Below, one piece after another: positions 1 to 9,440 of a stretch of DNA of 64,000 nucleotides. A program made the position numbers and the translations under genes. The notes under the pieces were generated by a model. It searched no databases. It was not told the origin of the DNA and was given only the letters and a program-made list of their open reading frames with translations. This stretch comes from Anaeropeptidivorans aminofermentans (lineage in GTDB: Bacteria; Bacillota; Clostridia; Lachnospirales; UBA5962): NCBI RefSeq assembly GCF_940670685.1, contig NZ_OW711693.1, positions 1,302,001 through 1,366,000 of the forward strand. Reading direction: 5' to 3'. The number at the start of each line of letters is the position of its first letter. The first letter of the stretch is position 1.

Positions 1-1588
1 TTTATATTCTGTGAGTATTGGTGTTGGAAATATCAGCACTAATGGAAAAGGAGTTAGCAAATTATACGCCTTAGCCAGTGCTTATGGTGAATTGATGGAA
101 AGGGTGCAAAATAAGGCGTTCTTTTATATAAACTCGAATATTGAGAATATGTATGGCGAAGAATTAATAAGCGATTATTGCGTGCACAGCTATTTGGAAT
201 GGTATAAGATAGTTTCCAAGGAATATATAAATATTTTTTCACAATCACTGTTTGAAAAATTTCTGCTTTCAATGCCATCTGAACAGAAAACCAAAGTATT
301 CACGTCTTTAGATGGAAAAAGCACTGTAGCACTACCCAATAATTTATTGAGCATTATTTATGGTAGTAACGGTATGGTGGCAGGTAATTCCGAGACGGAA
401 GCTTATGTTCAGGGATTATCAGAAATTTTGGAACGATATGTGGCAAAAATATATATTGAAGAAAAACAAAAACCTATATATATTAATCCTGAAAGCTTGA
501 ACTTTCTTGAAAACTTCAGTTTTATTGTTGACATTATTAATAAGATTGAGTCTACAGACTATTTCAGTGTAAAGATTTTGGATTTATCTATGGGTACCGA
601 TATACCAGCTATCGGCATAATATTAATTAATAAGAGAGATGCCTCTTATTTTGTTAAAATTGGGGTGCATCCAATAATGGAAATTGCAATTGAAAGGTGC
701 TTTACGGAGATGTTCCAAGGTAGAAGTCTAATTAAATATTCTAAATATATGACGGGTGCTTCTCATAATAAAAATATATTTGAATCCCGTTTGAATTACC
801 ACAATTTTTATGTAGATGGAAGAGCTGCATTTCCGATTGAATTTTTTTGGGGTAAAGAGATTGACTATGATATGAAAAAATATAATAAATTTAAAAGTAA
901 TAAAGATATGAAAAAATTTTTGGTCGATTTAATATATGCTTTAGGTTATGAAATTTTTGTTATAAACAATACAGTTTCCGATATATATGCATTTCACTTT
1001 TTAGTGCCTGGTATAAGCGAGGTAGCGCCAATGGATGAAAAAACGCTACTTAATTATTTAGAAGATTTAAACCCTATAGAGTTATTAAATACAAAACTTT
1101 TACATTTGGAGAAAGGCGATGTGCAGATAATTGTTGATTATATTGACAATGGAATTGACAAAAACATGCCCCTTGATACGCTGATATATTCACATAATTT
1201 TTTGAGTTCAAGTGAAGCAAAAAAATTCTATGTATTGGATTTATATATTTCTTTGAATATTAAGTTGGAAAGATATGATGTTATAGTAAATACTATTAGA
1301 GATAGCAAACTATTAATTGAGAATAATAAAACGCATTATAACTTCTATTATTGCCTTAAATTATACTGCCAGCTAAAAATCTATGGGTATCAGTATAACT
1401 ATATCAGTGCCGTTTTATCTAATTTTTATAAAAGTGAAACTCTAAACAATTTAAATAAATATATAGACAATCCGCTTTGCTTTTTTAATATTGAAACATG
1501 TCTGGATAATTGTTTCTCATGTAAAAAAATAAGCACTGAAGGTCATTGTCAATATAAACTTAAAAAGGAATTGTATTTAATCGTTTGA
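1..1588 (+). CDS. YcaO-domain protein, 5' end outside window
   Basis: YcaO enzymes use ATP to activate backbone amides and build azolines or thioamides in ribosomal peptides. Counting from a GTG at 11, residues 9-33 carry the pattern NGKGVS followed by ALASAYGELMER, and residues 123-142 carry AGNSETEAYVQGLSEILER, both hallmark YcaO ATP/Mg-binding segments. The frame stays open to the left edge and the GTG falls inside the conserved region, so the true start lies upstream. The C-terminal tail is Cys-rich (CLDNCFSCKKISTEGHC), which could bind a metal. A gene for an S41 peptidase follows 16 bp downstream, so this looks like the end of a RiPP cluster whose precursor and partners are out of view. 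The family is clear; the product type is not. Confidence 0.85.
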   Translation, partial: LYSVSIGVGNISTNGKGVSKLYALASAYGELMERVQNKAFFYINSNIENMYGEELISDYCVHSYLEWYKIVSKEYINIFSQSLFEKFLLSMPSEQKTKVFTSLDGKSTVALPNNLLSIIYGSNGMVAGNSETEAYVQGLSEILERYVAKIYIEEKQKPIYINPESLNFLENFSFIVDIINKIESTDYFSVKILDLSMGTDIPAIGIILINKRDASYFVKIGVHPIMEIAIERCFTEMFQGRSLIKYSKYMTGASHNKNIFESRLNYHNFYVDGRAAFPIEFFWGKEIDYDMKKYNKFKSNKDMKKFLVDLIYALGYEIFVINNTVSDIYAFHFLVPGISEVAPMDEKTLLNYLEDLNPIELLNTKLLHLEKGDVQIIVDYIDNGIDKNMPLDTLIYSHNFLSSSEAKKFYVLDLYISLNIKLERYDVIVNTIRDSKLLIENNKTHYNFYYCLKLYCQLKIYGYQYNYISAVLSNFYKSETLNNLNKYIDNPLCFFNIETCLDNCFSCKKISTEGHCQYKLKKELYLIV

Positions 1589-1604
1589 GATAGAAGGAAT
1601 AATT

Positions 1605-2867
1605 ATGAAAAATATTAAAAGTAAATTAAATCGCAAGAATATTATTTTTGCCATATTTGTTATACTCATTATAAAATTTGTTTTTGGTGAAATTCTATCG
1701 CTATATAAATATTATACAGCCCCGTCATTTATAAAGGAATTCAGTGTAGAGGATGCATTGCATGATTATGATTATATGTGGAAAAGGTTGGAAGAAAATT
1801 ATCCATATTTTCAGGTTGCAGAGAGGGTTCTTCAACTTGATATAAATGAAATAAAATTAAGCTATAGAAACAAAATTGCTGAAAAGAGCAGTATTTCCTT
1901 TGATGAATTTTACGATATTATATTTAATTGTTCAAGAGAATTCAAAGAAGTAGGCCACTTTACAGTGCTGCCTTCTGGAAGCTATAAAATGCTTAAAAAC
2001 TCATTTGAATCCCTAAGCAATGCTATCGACAGTGAATACCATGATTTTTTGTATACTAAGCTAATTGATGATAAGACCATAAGCGCTTATGATTATTTAT
2101 ACAAGCCTGAACTAATACATTTATTATCAAAAATTTCAATTAAGCCACCAAATAACATTATAATAAAAGAAATAGATGAAGAGACAGTTTACCTGCAAAT
2201 TAATAGTATTTGGCAGGACAATGTTGATAATGACGCAGAAATTTTGATGAATTTTTTTGAAGAAAATAAATTAAAGAAAAATATAATAATTGACATGAGA
2301 AAGTCTGGGGGGGGTTCAGATTATTATTGGTCTAATAATATCGTAGCACCTAATATTGACAAAGCAATATCATCAAATTATAAAGTGCTATTTAAAAATA
2401 CCATGCAAAATCGTGAGGTTTTGAATATGGTAGGAGGAGACTACGTAGAAGGGCTTGATGGGCTAAAGGAATTACCGGAATTCGACTTTCATTCATTTGA
2501 TGAAAATACTATCGTTAGAAATAGCTCATTTGCAGTTGAGCCCCTATATGATAAAAAAATACTTAGTGGAGATATATTTGTTCTAATAGATGATTCAACA
2601 TACTCTTCAGAGGAAGGATTTGCTTATTTTTGTAAAAGCACTGGTTTTGCAACATTGATAGGACAGCCTTCCGACGGAGACGGCCCCGGTATTAACCCCT
2701 TTTATGATATACTTCCAAGAAGCGGTTTGATTTTTGTCTATAGGATTTCTTATACATTAAACCCAGATGGGTCATGTAATGCAGAAATTGGAACAAAACC
2801 TGATTTTTATTCTCATTCTGGCGAGAATGTTTTAGATGCCGCTATAAGAATTATCTCAGAAAATTGA
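1605..2867 (+). CDS. Membrane-anchored S41-family peptidase
   Basis: The protein has 420 residues with one N-terminal membrane segment (about 13-28) and an extracytoplasmic domain. The S41 core is visible: IIIDMRKSGGG (the usual DLRxNGGG strand), then a TYSSEEGFAYF segment holding the likely nucleophilic serine, then GQPSDGDGPG and a C-terminal TLNPDGSCNAEIGTKPD stretch typical of the family's end. No PDZ domain is obvious. The start is supported by an AGAAGGA ribosome site. It sits 16 bp after the YcaO gene and is probably co-transcribed. A role in leader removal or in handling a modified peptide is inference from position only; it could equally be a general tail-specific protease. Confidence 0.8.
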   Translation: MKNIKSKLNRKNIIFAIFVILIIKFVFGEILSLYKYYTAPSFIKEFSVEDALHDYDYMWKRLEENYPYFQVAERVLQLDINEIKLSYRNKIAEKSSISFDEFYDIIFNCSREFKEVGHFTVLPSGSYKMLKNSFESLSNAIDSEYHDFLYTKLIDDKTISAYDYLYKPELIHLLSKISIKPPNNIIIKEIDEETVYLQINSIWQDNVDNDAEILMNFFEENKLKKNIIIDMRKSGGGSDYYWSNNIVAPNIDKAISSNYKVLFKNTMQNREVLNMVGGDYVEGLDGLKELPEFDFHSFDENTIVRNSSFAVEPLYDKKILSGDIFVLIDDSTYSSEEGFAYFCKSTGFATLIGQPSDGDGPGINPFYDILPRSGLIFVYRISYTLNPDGSCNAEIGTKPDFYSHSGENVLDAAIRIISEN

Positions 2868-2881
2868 ATAGGTTACGAATT

Positions 2882-4143
2882 ATTGAACAGTTTTATTGGA
2901 ATGTCCAGTATTTTATACCTTTTTCTATGTCCAAAGCCTGTGTTTATAAGCATTTATATATTTGAAATGGAATCAGGTGTGAATATTGTATTTGATAGAA
3001 AACCTTGAATTTGTAGTCGAAAAGTCAAAATCAATGACTTTTGAATATCATTGTCCAAGTTATATGATATTGGCTTTCTTCTCTTCATACAGATGTTCAA
3101 ACTTATCCGGGGTCTTGTAGTTTAATGTGCTGTGGGGTCTTTCTGAATTGTAGAAATGGATGTAGTTATCGACACTTTCACAGAATTGTCGTTCTGACTT
3201 GTAGATAGTGCGATATAGTTCTTCCTTTTTCATAGATGCGAAAAATGCTTCTGCAACTGCATTGTCGTAAGGGCTTCCAGACTTGGAGAACGATTGGACA
3301 TCCTTGTTCATGCGAAGTAGCTTTCGCAAGGCATTCGAGGTGTACTGTGCGCCCCTGTCACTATGAAATGTTAGCTACTACGGGTTACCCCTTTCCTTAA
3401 ATGCACGCTTGCACGCTTAAAGGTGGATGTGATTAAGTAAGTACGGTTCTTTGGGGATATCCCATATGCAACGATTTTGCGTGAGAACAAGTCTAGGATC
3501 ATACAGACATACTGATATTTATCATTGATATTGAAACAGGTAACGTCGCTGACCCAGAAATAGTTTGGTTCCGAAACTTGAAATTGCCGCTATAGGTGGT
3601 TTTGCTTTTTAGCAAACTGAAGGTGTTTTTTGTACTCCTTCTTAGAGTTGATGACAATGCTTTCTATTCCCATTTCTCGCATCAGCTCAGCAACGTACTT
3701 GGGAGTAGTCTTGATACCACGCTCTGATAAAACGGCAGCTATTTTGTTGGCACCAAATCTTTGCCGGCTTTCATCAAACACAAACTGAATATGTTTACGC
3801 ATCTCCTCGCGGCGTTTATCATAAACGGTCACTTCTTTTCTCCGGAAGATGTGGTTGTAGAAGGTACCCCTGGAAATACAGAGTGCATCACACAGGGTAT
3901 GTACGCTGTATTGACCGTATAATTTAGAAAGCTCTTGAAGCTTGTCTTGTAATGGTGAGGAAACAGTGCAATCTACTTTCTGCAAAACCTCTATTTTTTG
4001 CTCCAGCTTTTCAATCCGCTGTTTCATTTTTATAAACTCGTTTGCACTGACGATATGTCCCGAAGATGTGACCTGCGTCTGATATGGTTTTAGCCATGTG
4101 TAGAAGGTGCTTCTTGGAACACCGTTTTGCAGGCAGATATCGA
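2882..4143 (-). mobile_element. IS3-family element, copy 1, truncated
   Basis: This is a decayed insertion sequence in the same orientation as the copy to its right. Its left end is alignable base for base with the left end of copy 2 (both read about TTGAA-AGTTTTATTGGA). Its right end stops inside the transposase reading frame at about 4143, just before the left end of copy 2 at about 4163, so the 5' part of the transposase gene and the right terminus are gone. I could not recognise matching terminal inverted repeats. The arrangement suggests copy 2 inserted into, or recombined with, copy 1. Confidence 0.75.
3060..4143 (-). pseudogene. IS3-family transposase remnant (copy 1)
   Basis: Fragments of one reading frame cover the coiled-coil leader, the HTH_21 segment and the C-terminal DDE part (SGSPYDNAVAEAFFASMKKE, then YNSERPHSTLNYKTP). 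Compared with copy 2 the frame is broken by an amber codon after KKQNHL at about 3590 and by an 8-bp tandem duplication (GCACGCTT, about 3405-3420) that shifts frame inside the catalytic core. The N-terminal helix-turn-helix is missing because the element is truncated. It cannot encode an active enzyme. Confidence 0.8.
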
Positions 4144-4339
4144 GAACAGGGTATGAAGTATTGAATAGTTTTATTGGACTGTCTAGTATTTCGTACCTTT
4201 TTCTATGCCTGAAAGCGAGTATTTATCAGCATTTGCACATTTGATATGAAATCAAGCATGACTATTGTATTTTGATAGAAAACCTTGAATTTGTAGCTGA
4301 AAAGTTAAAATCAATGACTTTTGAACATCATTGTCCAAA

Positions 4340-5479
4340 TTATATAGCGTTGACTTTCTTCTCTTCATAAAGCAGTTCAAACTTATCCGGTATTTTATAA
4401 TTTAATGTGCTATGGGGTCTTTCGGTGTTGTAGAAACGAGTGCAGTTATCAACACTTTCACAGAATTGCCGCTCTGATTTGTAGATAATGCGATACAGTT
4501 CTTCCTTTTTAATTGACGCAAAAAACGCTTCTGCAACTACGTTGTCGTAAGGACTTCCCAACTTGGAAAATGATTGGACAACCTTGTTTATGCGAAGTAG
4601 CTTCCGCAGAGCCTTTGAGATATATTGTGCGTCCTGGTCACTATGAAGTGTTAGTTTCTGCGGATTGCCCCTTTCTTTAAATGCACGCTTAAAGGTGGAG
4701 ATTATTAAGTAGGTACTGTTCTTAGATGATATCCCATATGCAATGATTTTGCGTGAGAACAAGTCTAAGAGCATACAAACATACTGATATTTATCATTAA
4801 TCTTGAAGCAGGTGACATCGTTGACCTAGAAATGGTTCGGTTTTGAAACCTGAAATTGCCGTTGCAGGTGGTTTTGCTTTTTGGCAAACCGAAGGTGTTT
4901 TTTGTACTCCTTCTTAGAGTTGATGACAATGCTTTTTATTCCCATTTCCCGTATCAGCTCAGCAACGTACTTGGGAGTAGTCTTGATACCACGCTCTGAT
5001 AAAACGACAGCTATTTTGTTGGCACCAAATCTTTGACGACTCTCGTCAAACACTGTTTGAATATGCTCGCGCATCTCCTCACGGCGTTTATCATAAACGG
5101 TTACTTCTTTTCGGCGGAAGATGTGATTGTAGAAAGTTCCTCGAGCAACACAGAGAGCATCGCATAAAGTGTGTACGCTGTATTGTCCATATAACTTTGA
5201 AAACTCTTGGAGCTTGTCTTGTAACGGTGAGGAAACAGTGCAGTCTACTTTCTGAAGAACCTCTACCTTTTGCTCCAGTGTGTCAATCCGCTGTTTCATT
5301 TTAATGAATTCGTTTGCGCTGACGTTATGTCCTGAGGGTGTAACCTGTGTATGATATGGTTTTAGCCATGTGTAGAAGGTACTTCGTGGAACACCGTTTT
5401 GCAGGCAGATATCAGATACAGACTCTCCGTTATAATAAAGGGCAACAAGTTTTTGTTTTTGTTCATCAGAAAATTTCAT
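4340..5479 (-). pseudogene. IS3-family transposase, copy 2, interrupted by amber codon
   Basis: The first 217 residues contain an N-terminal helix-turn-helix (MKFSDEQKQKLVALY, with SVSDICLQNGVPRSTFYTW), a coiled coil and the HTH_21 region. The frame then meets TAG exactly where copy 1 has TGG in the motif F-W-V-S-D-V-T, so a conserved tryptophan has become a stop. Beyond it the rve/DDE core continues (MLLDLFSRKIIAYGIS, HSDQDAQY, SPYDNVVAEAFFAS, YNTERPHSTLNYK). HSDQDAQY departs from the usual HSDxGxQY. OrfA and OrfB are in one frame here, without the usual frameshift. The element is dead unless complemented in trans. Confidence 0.85.
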
Positions 5480-5481
5480 GT

Positions 5482-5540
5482 ATATTGCCTCTACACTTTT
5501 GATTATATTTTTAGGATAATCAAAAGTGTAGAGGCAATAT
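5482..5540. repeat. 24-bp perfect inverted repeat covering the IS ribosome site
   Basis: Arms 5482-5505 and 5517-5540 are exact reverse complements (ATATTGCCTCTACACTTTTGATTA type), separated by 11 bases. On the minus strand the inner arm contains the AGAGG ribosome binding site of the transposase, whose ATG begins 3 bases beyond the arm. A transcript entering from outside the element would hide that site in the stem. Confidence 0.85.
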
Positions 5541-5589
5541 TAAAATTCCTCAAGTGTTTTAATAACATCATTGTGCTTTATGGAGATAC

Positions 5590-5619
5590 TTGATATAATT
5601 AGTCAACGGTGGGCATAAT
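5590..5619 (+). promoter_or_regulatory. Possible promoter for the HEPN/Toprim gene
   Basis: TTGATA at 5590 and CATAAT at 5614 are separated by 18 bases, an acceptable sigma-A layout, about 155 bp before the start codon at 5775. In this AT-rich DNA such matches are common, so this is only a candidate. Confidence 0.3.
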
Positions 5620-5774
5620 GTCTGTCCATGCAATAATAAGGATGATAAAGTCGACCGTGCAGGAGGTATTCTGTGCGGTTTTTTGTTGTAGCGATAATTA
5701 GAAGTTTGGATTCGCTGGCTGGATTATAGCCACTGATTACTTCGTGATAAACGCTAGGAAGGAGACTGCTATAA

Positions 5775-7058
5775 ATGGGCTCAATGATAACTCTTGGCAT
5801 TGGACGCATGGAAATTGATTGGGGGAAAAACAACTCTTTTACCGATCACTCTGCTCTATTTAAGCCTTCTGATATAAAACATATTCCGTATTACTACGTA
5901 GATATGGATTCTAATGAGCCACTCATAGAGATGAAAGAGGGATATGCACGGAAACTGAACTGTATGAAAAAACGTTTGGATTTGCTAGGATATGACCTGT
6001 CATCTATTAGAGCTATGTTTGAAGAAACCGTACGCCAACATGAGGATTTCGGCTACAAAATAAAGCTATCATTTGATGTTTTTTACGATGTGTTGAAATC
6101 TATTGATATTTCAGAAATTGATATAATCCGGCTTTCGGTTGATTTTGAAGAGAACGGATATGATTTCGGAGAGTATGTTAGAAGGTGCATCCTTGAAGCT
6201 CCACAGATTAAAGATAAAATTATCGTGGAGTATGAGGATGATGAAGATATGGAGTATCGAAACCCTAAATACGAGGTGTCTGAGTTTTTAGAAAATCTTG
6301 CTCCCTACATCACACTCCGCATCTTAGCGGAAAACCCTAACAATGCTGATCAAGAGGTGTACTGGAGTTATGCAGATGTTGTTGACAACGGTTGGATACA
6401 ACGGAGTGAAGTTATTAAAGAACTGGCGCCTGAGAAAAGAATACTGATTGTAACAGAGGGTTCCAGTGATTCTTATGTTCTTTGTAAAGCGATAGAGCAA
6501 CTATATCCTGATATATCCGATTTCTTTGATTTTGTTGATATGGAAGAGAATTATCCTTTTACGGGAACTGGAAACTTATTTAACTTCTGTCTTGGACTAT
6601 GCAAAATCAGGATTCAGAATAATATAATTGTAATTTTTGATAATGATACTGCTGGCCTTGAAAAATATTACAAATCACTGCATCTAAAAAAGCCAGACGC
6701 CTTTATAATAACAAAGCTCCCCAATCATTCAGAGTTTTCGAATATTCGTACTATCGGCCCACAGGGAAGTTCAAAGGAAGACATTAATGGAAGAGCCGTT
6801 GCCATTGAGTGCTTTCTTGACTTTGGTAGTGTAGAGAAATCTCCCTGTATTAGATGGACAAGCTACAATAAAAGTGAGAGAAAATACCAAGGTGAACTGG
6901 AAAGTAAGGATGATTATGTGAGAACTTTTAAACATTACGACCTTACAGATAGCTCATATGATGTGAGCAAACTGAAATTCTTGGTAGACTATATTATAAG
7001 TGAATGGATTCATCGGAAAATCACCAACTGTCAGTTTGAGAAGATTACACAAATCTAA
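5775..7058 (+). CDS. HEPN/Toprim-associated domain protein
   Basis: The 427-residue protein opens with MGSMITLGIGRMEIDWGKNN, the N-terminal signature of the HEPN/Toprim-associated family. Residues about 222-330 form a Toprim fold: IVTEGSSD (acidic E228), FVDME near 254 and the IFDNDTAG strand with DND at 289-291. Toprim domains cut or nick nucleic acids with Mg. The start is supported by AAGGAG 11 bases upstream. I did not see a convincing RxxxxH HEPN ribonuclease motif, so whether the N-terminal part is catalytic is open. Its neighbours are decayed genes and IS elements, which fits a defence or mobile cargo setting, but the role is inferred. Confidence 0.8.
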   Translation: MGSMITLGIGRMEIDWGKNNSFTDHSALFKPSDIKHIPYYYVDMDSNEPLIEMKEGYARKLNCMKKRLDLLGYDLSSIRAMFEETVRQHEDFGYKIKLSFDVFYDVLKSIDISEIDIIRLSVDFEENGYDFGEYVRRCILEAPQIKDKIIVEYEDDEDMEYRNPKYEVSEFLENLAPYITLRILAENPNNADQEVYWSYADVVDNGWIQRSEVIKELAPEKRILIVTEGSSDSYVLCKAIEQLYPDISDFFDFVDMEENYPFTGTGNLFNFCLGLCKIRIQNNIIVIFDNDTAGLEKYYKSLHLKKPDAFIITKLPNHSEFSNIRTIGPQGSSKEDINGRAVAIECFLDFGSVEKSPCIRWTSYNKSERKYQGELESKDDYVRTFKHYDLTDSSYDVSKLKFLVDYIISEWIHRKITNCQFEKITQI

Positions 7059-7410
7059 TTGTACCTTTCCATTATGTTTAGCATCCATATACACAAATGC
7101 GCAAGCAACAACTCATTCTTTCATTTCGGGCTTGGTTGTTTCCAGAGGCTATGTAGGAGATGGTGAAAAGGTATAGGAGCTATCAGGTTGATTAGTATGA
7201 ATTACCAGCCCAGGTATACCAAAGCTGGATATAAATGTAGAACTGCAGAATACGGTTAGATGCATACAAGCAGGAATTTGAAAATCAGAAGACTCTCGGT
7301 TTAGCAATTATACGAAGTTCCGAAAAGATTAGATAATGGCTATAATGCGAACCGCATGGACGGTCAAAGTCGCTAATTTGCCATCAGCAATGATAATATG
7401 GGGGTAGTTA
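7059..7410. other. Intergenic, decayed DNA
   Basis: No intact frame, RNA or clear promoter is seen. Stops occur in all frames. It probably holds remnants of a gene that once stood between the HEPN/Toprim gene and the broken methyltransferase-like gene. Confidence 0.4.
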
Positions 7411-8132
7411 ATGTATACTGAGAATGTTAAAAATAAGGTTCAAAAAATGATACTTAATCAGGCGTAGAAACCCTGACCAGAAACAGAGATAAAAGTACGA
7501 TCACTTCTCTTGAATATTTTGATGCCGTAGAGAAGTTTATGTTGAATGATTCGAGCTATGCTGAAGATCATAATCTTGCTAAGCAGTTAGAATATGAAAC
7601 TAAAGATGCGTGGAAAAATCACTTTAAGTCTATTCTATCTTCAAAGCAAGCTACCGAACTAAAAGTTGCATATTTGACCGGTCCAAATCCAGAAAATGAT
7701 TTAGAAGAGCTTTGCAATCTAGGGATTCTACCAGAAAATATATGGGCATTTGAATTACAAAACAATCTCTATATAGATGCTATGCAAAACTTGCTAAATA
7801 CATCTCCGCAAGTAAAAATTCATAAAGGGAAGATAGATACTTTTTTTTCTAATACCGCCGTAAATTTTGATTTAATCTACTTGGACTTTTGCGGAGCTCT
7901 TTTTTCATCAAACAAGGAGAATAAATCCATTTCTACTATAATATCGTTACTAGACAACCACAGGCTTATTTCGCTAGGTGTTTTAATAACAAATTTTGCT
8001 TTTATTGACGATGATGATGACCCTGAAATGAAAACGTTAATCACAAAGATTGTTGCATTATATCTTTATCCCAAAGGCTATGCTGATATGGGATCGTCCG
8101 CCGAAGAGCAGGGGCTAGGGTTCGAAGAATAG
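7411..8132 (+). pseudogene. Methyltransferase-like protein, 5'-frameshifted
   Basis: An ATG at 7411 starts MYTENVKNKVQKMILNQ and hits TAG after 18 codons. The same coding sense resumes in another frame from 7464 (VETLTRNRDKSTITSLEYFDAVEKF), with no usable start until the ATG at 7539. The simplest reading is one gene broken by a small indel near 7455-7464. The main part has a Rossmann-like pattern: AYLTGPNPENDLEEL, then a strand ending in an acidic residue (IWAFELQ), then FDLIYLDFCGAL and a late GVLITNF strand. This resembles a SAM-dependent methyltransferase, but I cannot name the family or substrate. The end DDDDDPEMKT is unremarkable. Confidence 0.5.
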
Positions 8133-8202
8133 TTTCACAAAGTCAAAAAAATCCAGGTAGCTATCCCGGCAAAACAAAATCAAGCTGATAAAAGGTTAAA
8201 GG

Positions 8203-8565
8203 TTGCTGCCTATTAGCGTATATAATATTGCAGTAACTTTTCGTGCAGCAATATTGGATGCAAAGTATAATAGAAAATTTGATAGTCGGGATAGAATGAG
8301 TAATTTCCCAGGTGGTTGCTGTGATGACTCGTGTGATCTTCTAGCGTATTATCTATATTCTGTATATGATATTCGTACGAAACAGGGAAATGGCAGATAT
8401 TATGATAATGACCCTAATAACACCACAAATCACGCATGGCTAGTAATGGATGATAGTACAATTATTGATATTACCGTAGATCAGTTTGAATTCTTTTCAA
8501 AATATGCTGAAGGAATATATGTTGGAAAGGAAAAATCTTTTTACAAACACCTCAAAGACAAGTGA
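8203..8565 (+). CDS. Small papain/transglutaminase-fold-like protein, possibly truncated
   Basis: The frame begins at a TTG (8203) preceded by an in-frame stop at 8197, with no good ribosome site, so the natural N-terminus may have been lost by frameshift. The 120 residues show the order Cys-His-Asp of a papain-like thiol hydrolase: FPGGCCDDSCDLL, then NHAWLVMDD, then IDITVDQF. That arrangement is seen in transglutaminase-like and NlpC-like folds. I do not recognise a named family. It lies downstream of a broken methyltransferase-like gene and looks like part of the same decaying accessory block. Confidence 0.45.
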   Translation: MLPISVYNIAVTFRAAILDAKYNRKFDSRDRMSNFPGGCCDDSCDLLAYYLYSVYDIRTKQGNGRYYDNDPNNTTNHAWLVMDDSTIIDITVDQFEFFSKYAEGIYVGKEKSFYKHLKDK

Positions 8566-8928
8566 ATTGATGAAAATTATGATATTATGCAGGATGTACG
8601 ATTATGGGATGATTATCAAATCATAATGAGTAGTATAGTAATTTTACCTTTAGAGAACTGATAAAAAATGCTTTGATTTTTAGTGCAGTCTCTCTTCCTT
8701 GATAGATTATTAAATAGTCTATAAAAGCTAAAATTTATTTTTGGACACTCATGGTTTTAATTGCTTAATTTTAAGTTGTAATATAAGAAGGCTGTATATG
8801 AAACTAGCAACCCGACTAGCAACCCCTTCAATACTAGATAATAATTAACACAATTTGTCAATTTATAGCATATAAAAAAACCAAGCAAATAAGCCATTTC
8901 TTAATAATTTAATACTAATTAAGAATAT
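8566..8928. other. Intergenic, very AT-rich
   Basis: No gene or RNA can be supported. The stretch includes a small direct repeat (CTAGCAACCC twice near 8805-8825) and otherwise low-complexity AT-rich sequence leading to the tRNA fragment. Confidence 0.4.
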
Positions 8929-8980
8929 AGTCGTACAACTCATAACCCAAAGGTCGTAGGTTTAAATCCTGCCTTCGCAA
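8929..8980 (+). other. tRNA 3'-half fragment, probable attachment-site scar
   Basis: The sequence runs from an anticodon-like loop CTCATAA through a variable loop to a T-arm (GTAGGTTTAAATCCTGC) and ends at CGCAA. This is the 3' half of a tRNA with a CAU-like anticodon, without the 5' half. Integrases of the tyrosine class commonly use the 3' end of a tRNA gene as att core and leave exactly such duplicates. The next base to the right is the stop codon of a broken ICE-type sigma-like gene. Confidence 0.55.
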
Positions 8981-9389
8981 TTAGTATATCCCCAATAGAT
9001 TTTTTAGCTCCTGAAAGGTTTTTGTCCGGTGGTTTGGCGCACAAGGTCTAACTGTTCTGCAATTTCCCGGTCAATCATGCCGAGGAAAAATACCAGCAAA
9101 ATAATGTCGCGTCGGTCCGGCGGTAGCTCGTTCAGGACTTCGACTAACTAGCTCGTCCAAAATGGCAATGTCGTGACCCAAGACGTTAAAGCAAAATGCG
9201 TCTTTGAAATAAGTAGCTCGGCGGACAATTTTGCCAAATCCTGTGTTGACAGCTCGCTTATAGTTACCTCATGCTCTCTGCGCCGCGTCAGTCTGCGATA
9301 GTATTTGCGGGCATTCAGCTTTAGAGTCTTTTTGCAAAAGATGTCAAAGTGTAGTATTGCTTCTGCTCTTTGTGCGATTGAGGCCTCAT
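8981..9389 (-). pseudogene. Sigma-70-like regulator of a conjugative element, broken
   Basis: Reading left from an ATG at 9389 (with a strong GGAGGTG site) gives MRPQSHKEQKQYYTL, then several in-frame stops and shifts. Near the end the coding sense LNELPPDRRDIILLVFFLGM, DREIAEQLDLVRQT and RTKTFQELKNLLG is clear: sigma region 4 of the small sigma-like proteins carried by Tn916-like and other ICEs. The stop codon abuts the tRNA fragment. The gene is inactivated by multiple lesions. Confidence 0.65.
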
Positions 9390-9440
9390 TTTTTCACCTC
9401 CTTTTATGCCCGTAAAGGCGAGTGGGGTCGTTGTCCTCTT

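Larger units (their letters stand above)
4163..5541 (-). mobile_element. IS3-family element, copy 2
   Basis: This is the more complete copy. It contains a transposase frame starting at 5479 and reading left. The left boundary is taken from alignment with copy 1; the right boundary is uncertain and is placed at the outer arm of a perfect inverted repeat (5482-5540). No clear terminal inverted repeat between the two ends or target duplication was found, so the limits are approximate. Confidence 0.65.

Noticed and set aside
8929-8980. Complete tRNA gene
   Set aside because: Only anticodon loop to 3' end is present; acceptor 5' strand and D-arm are missing.
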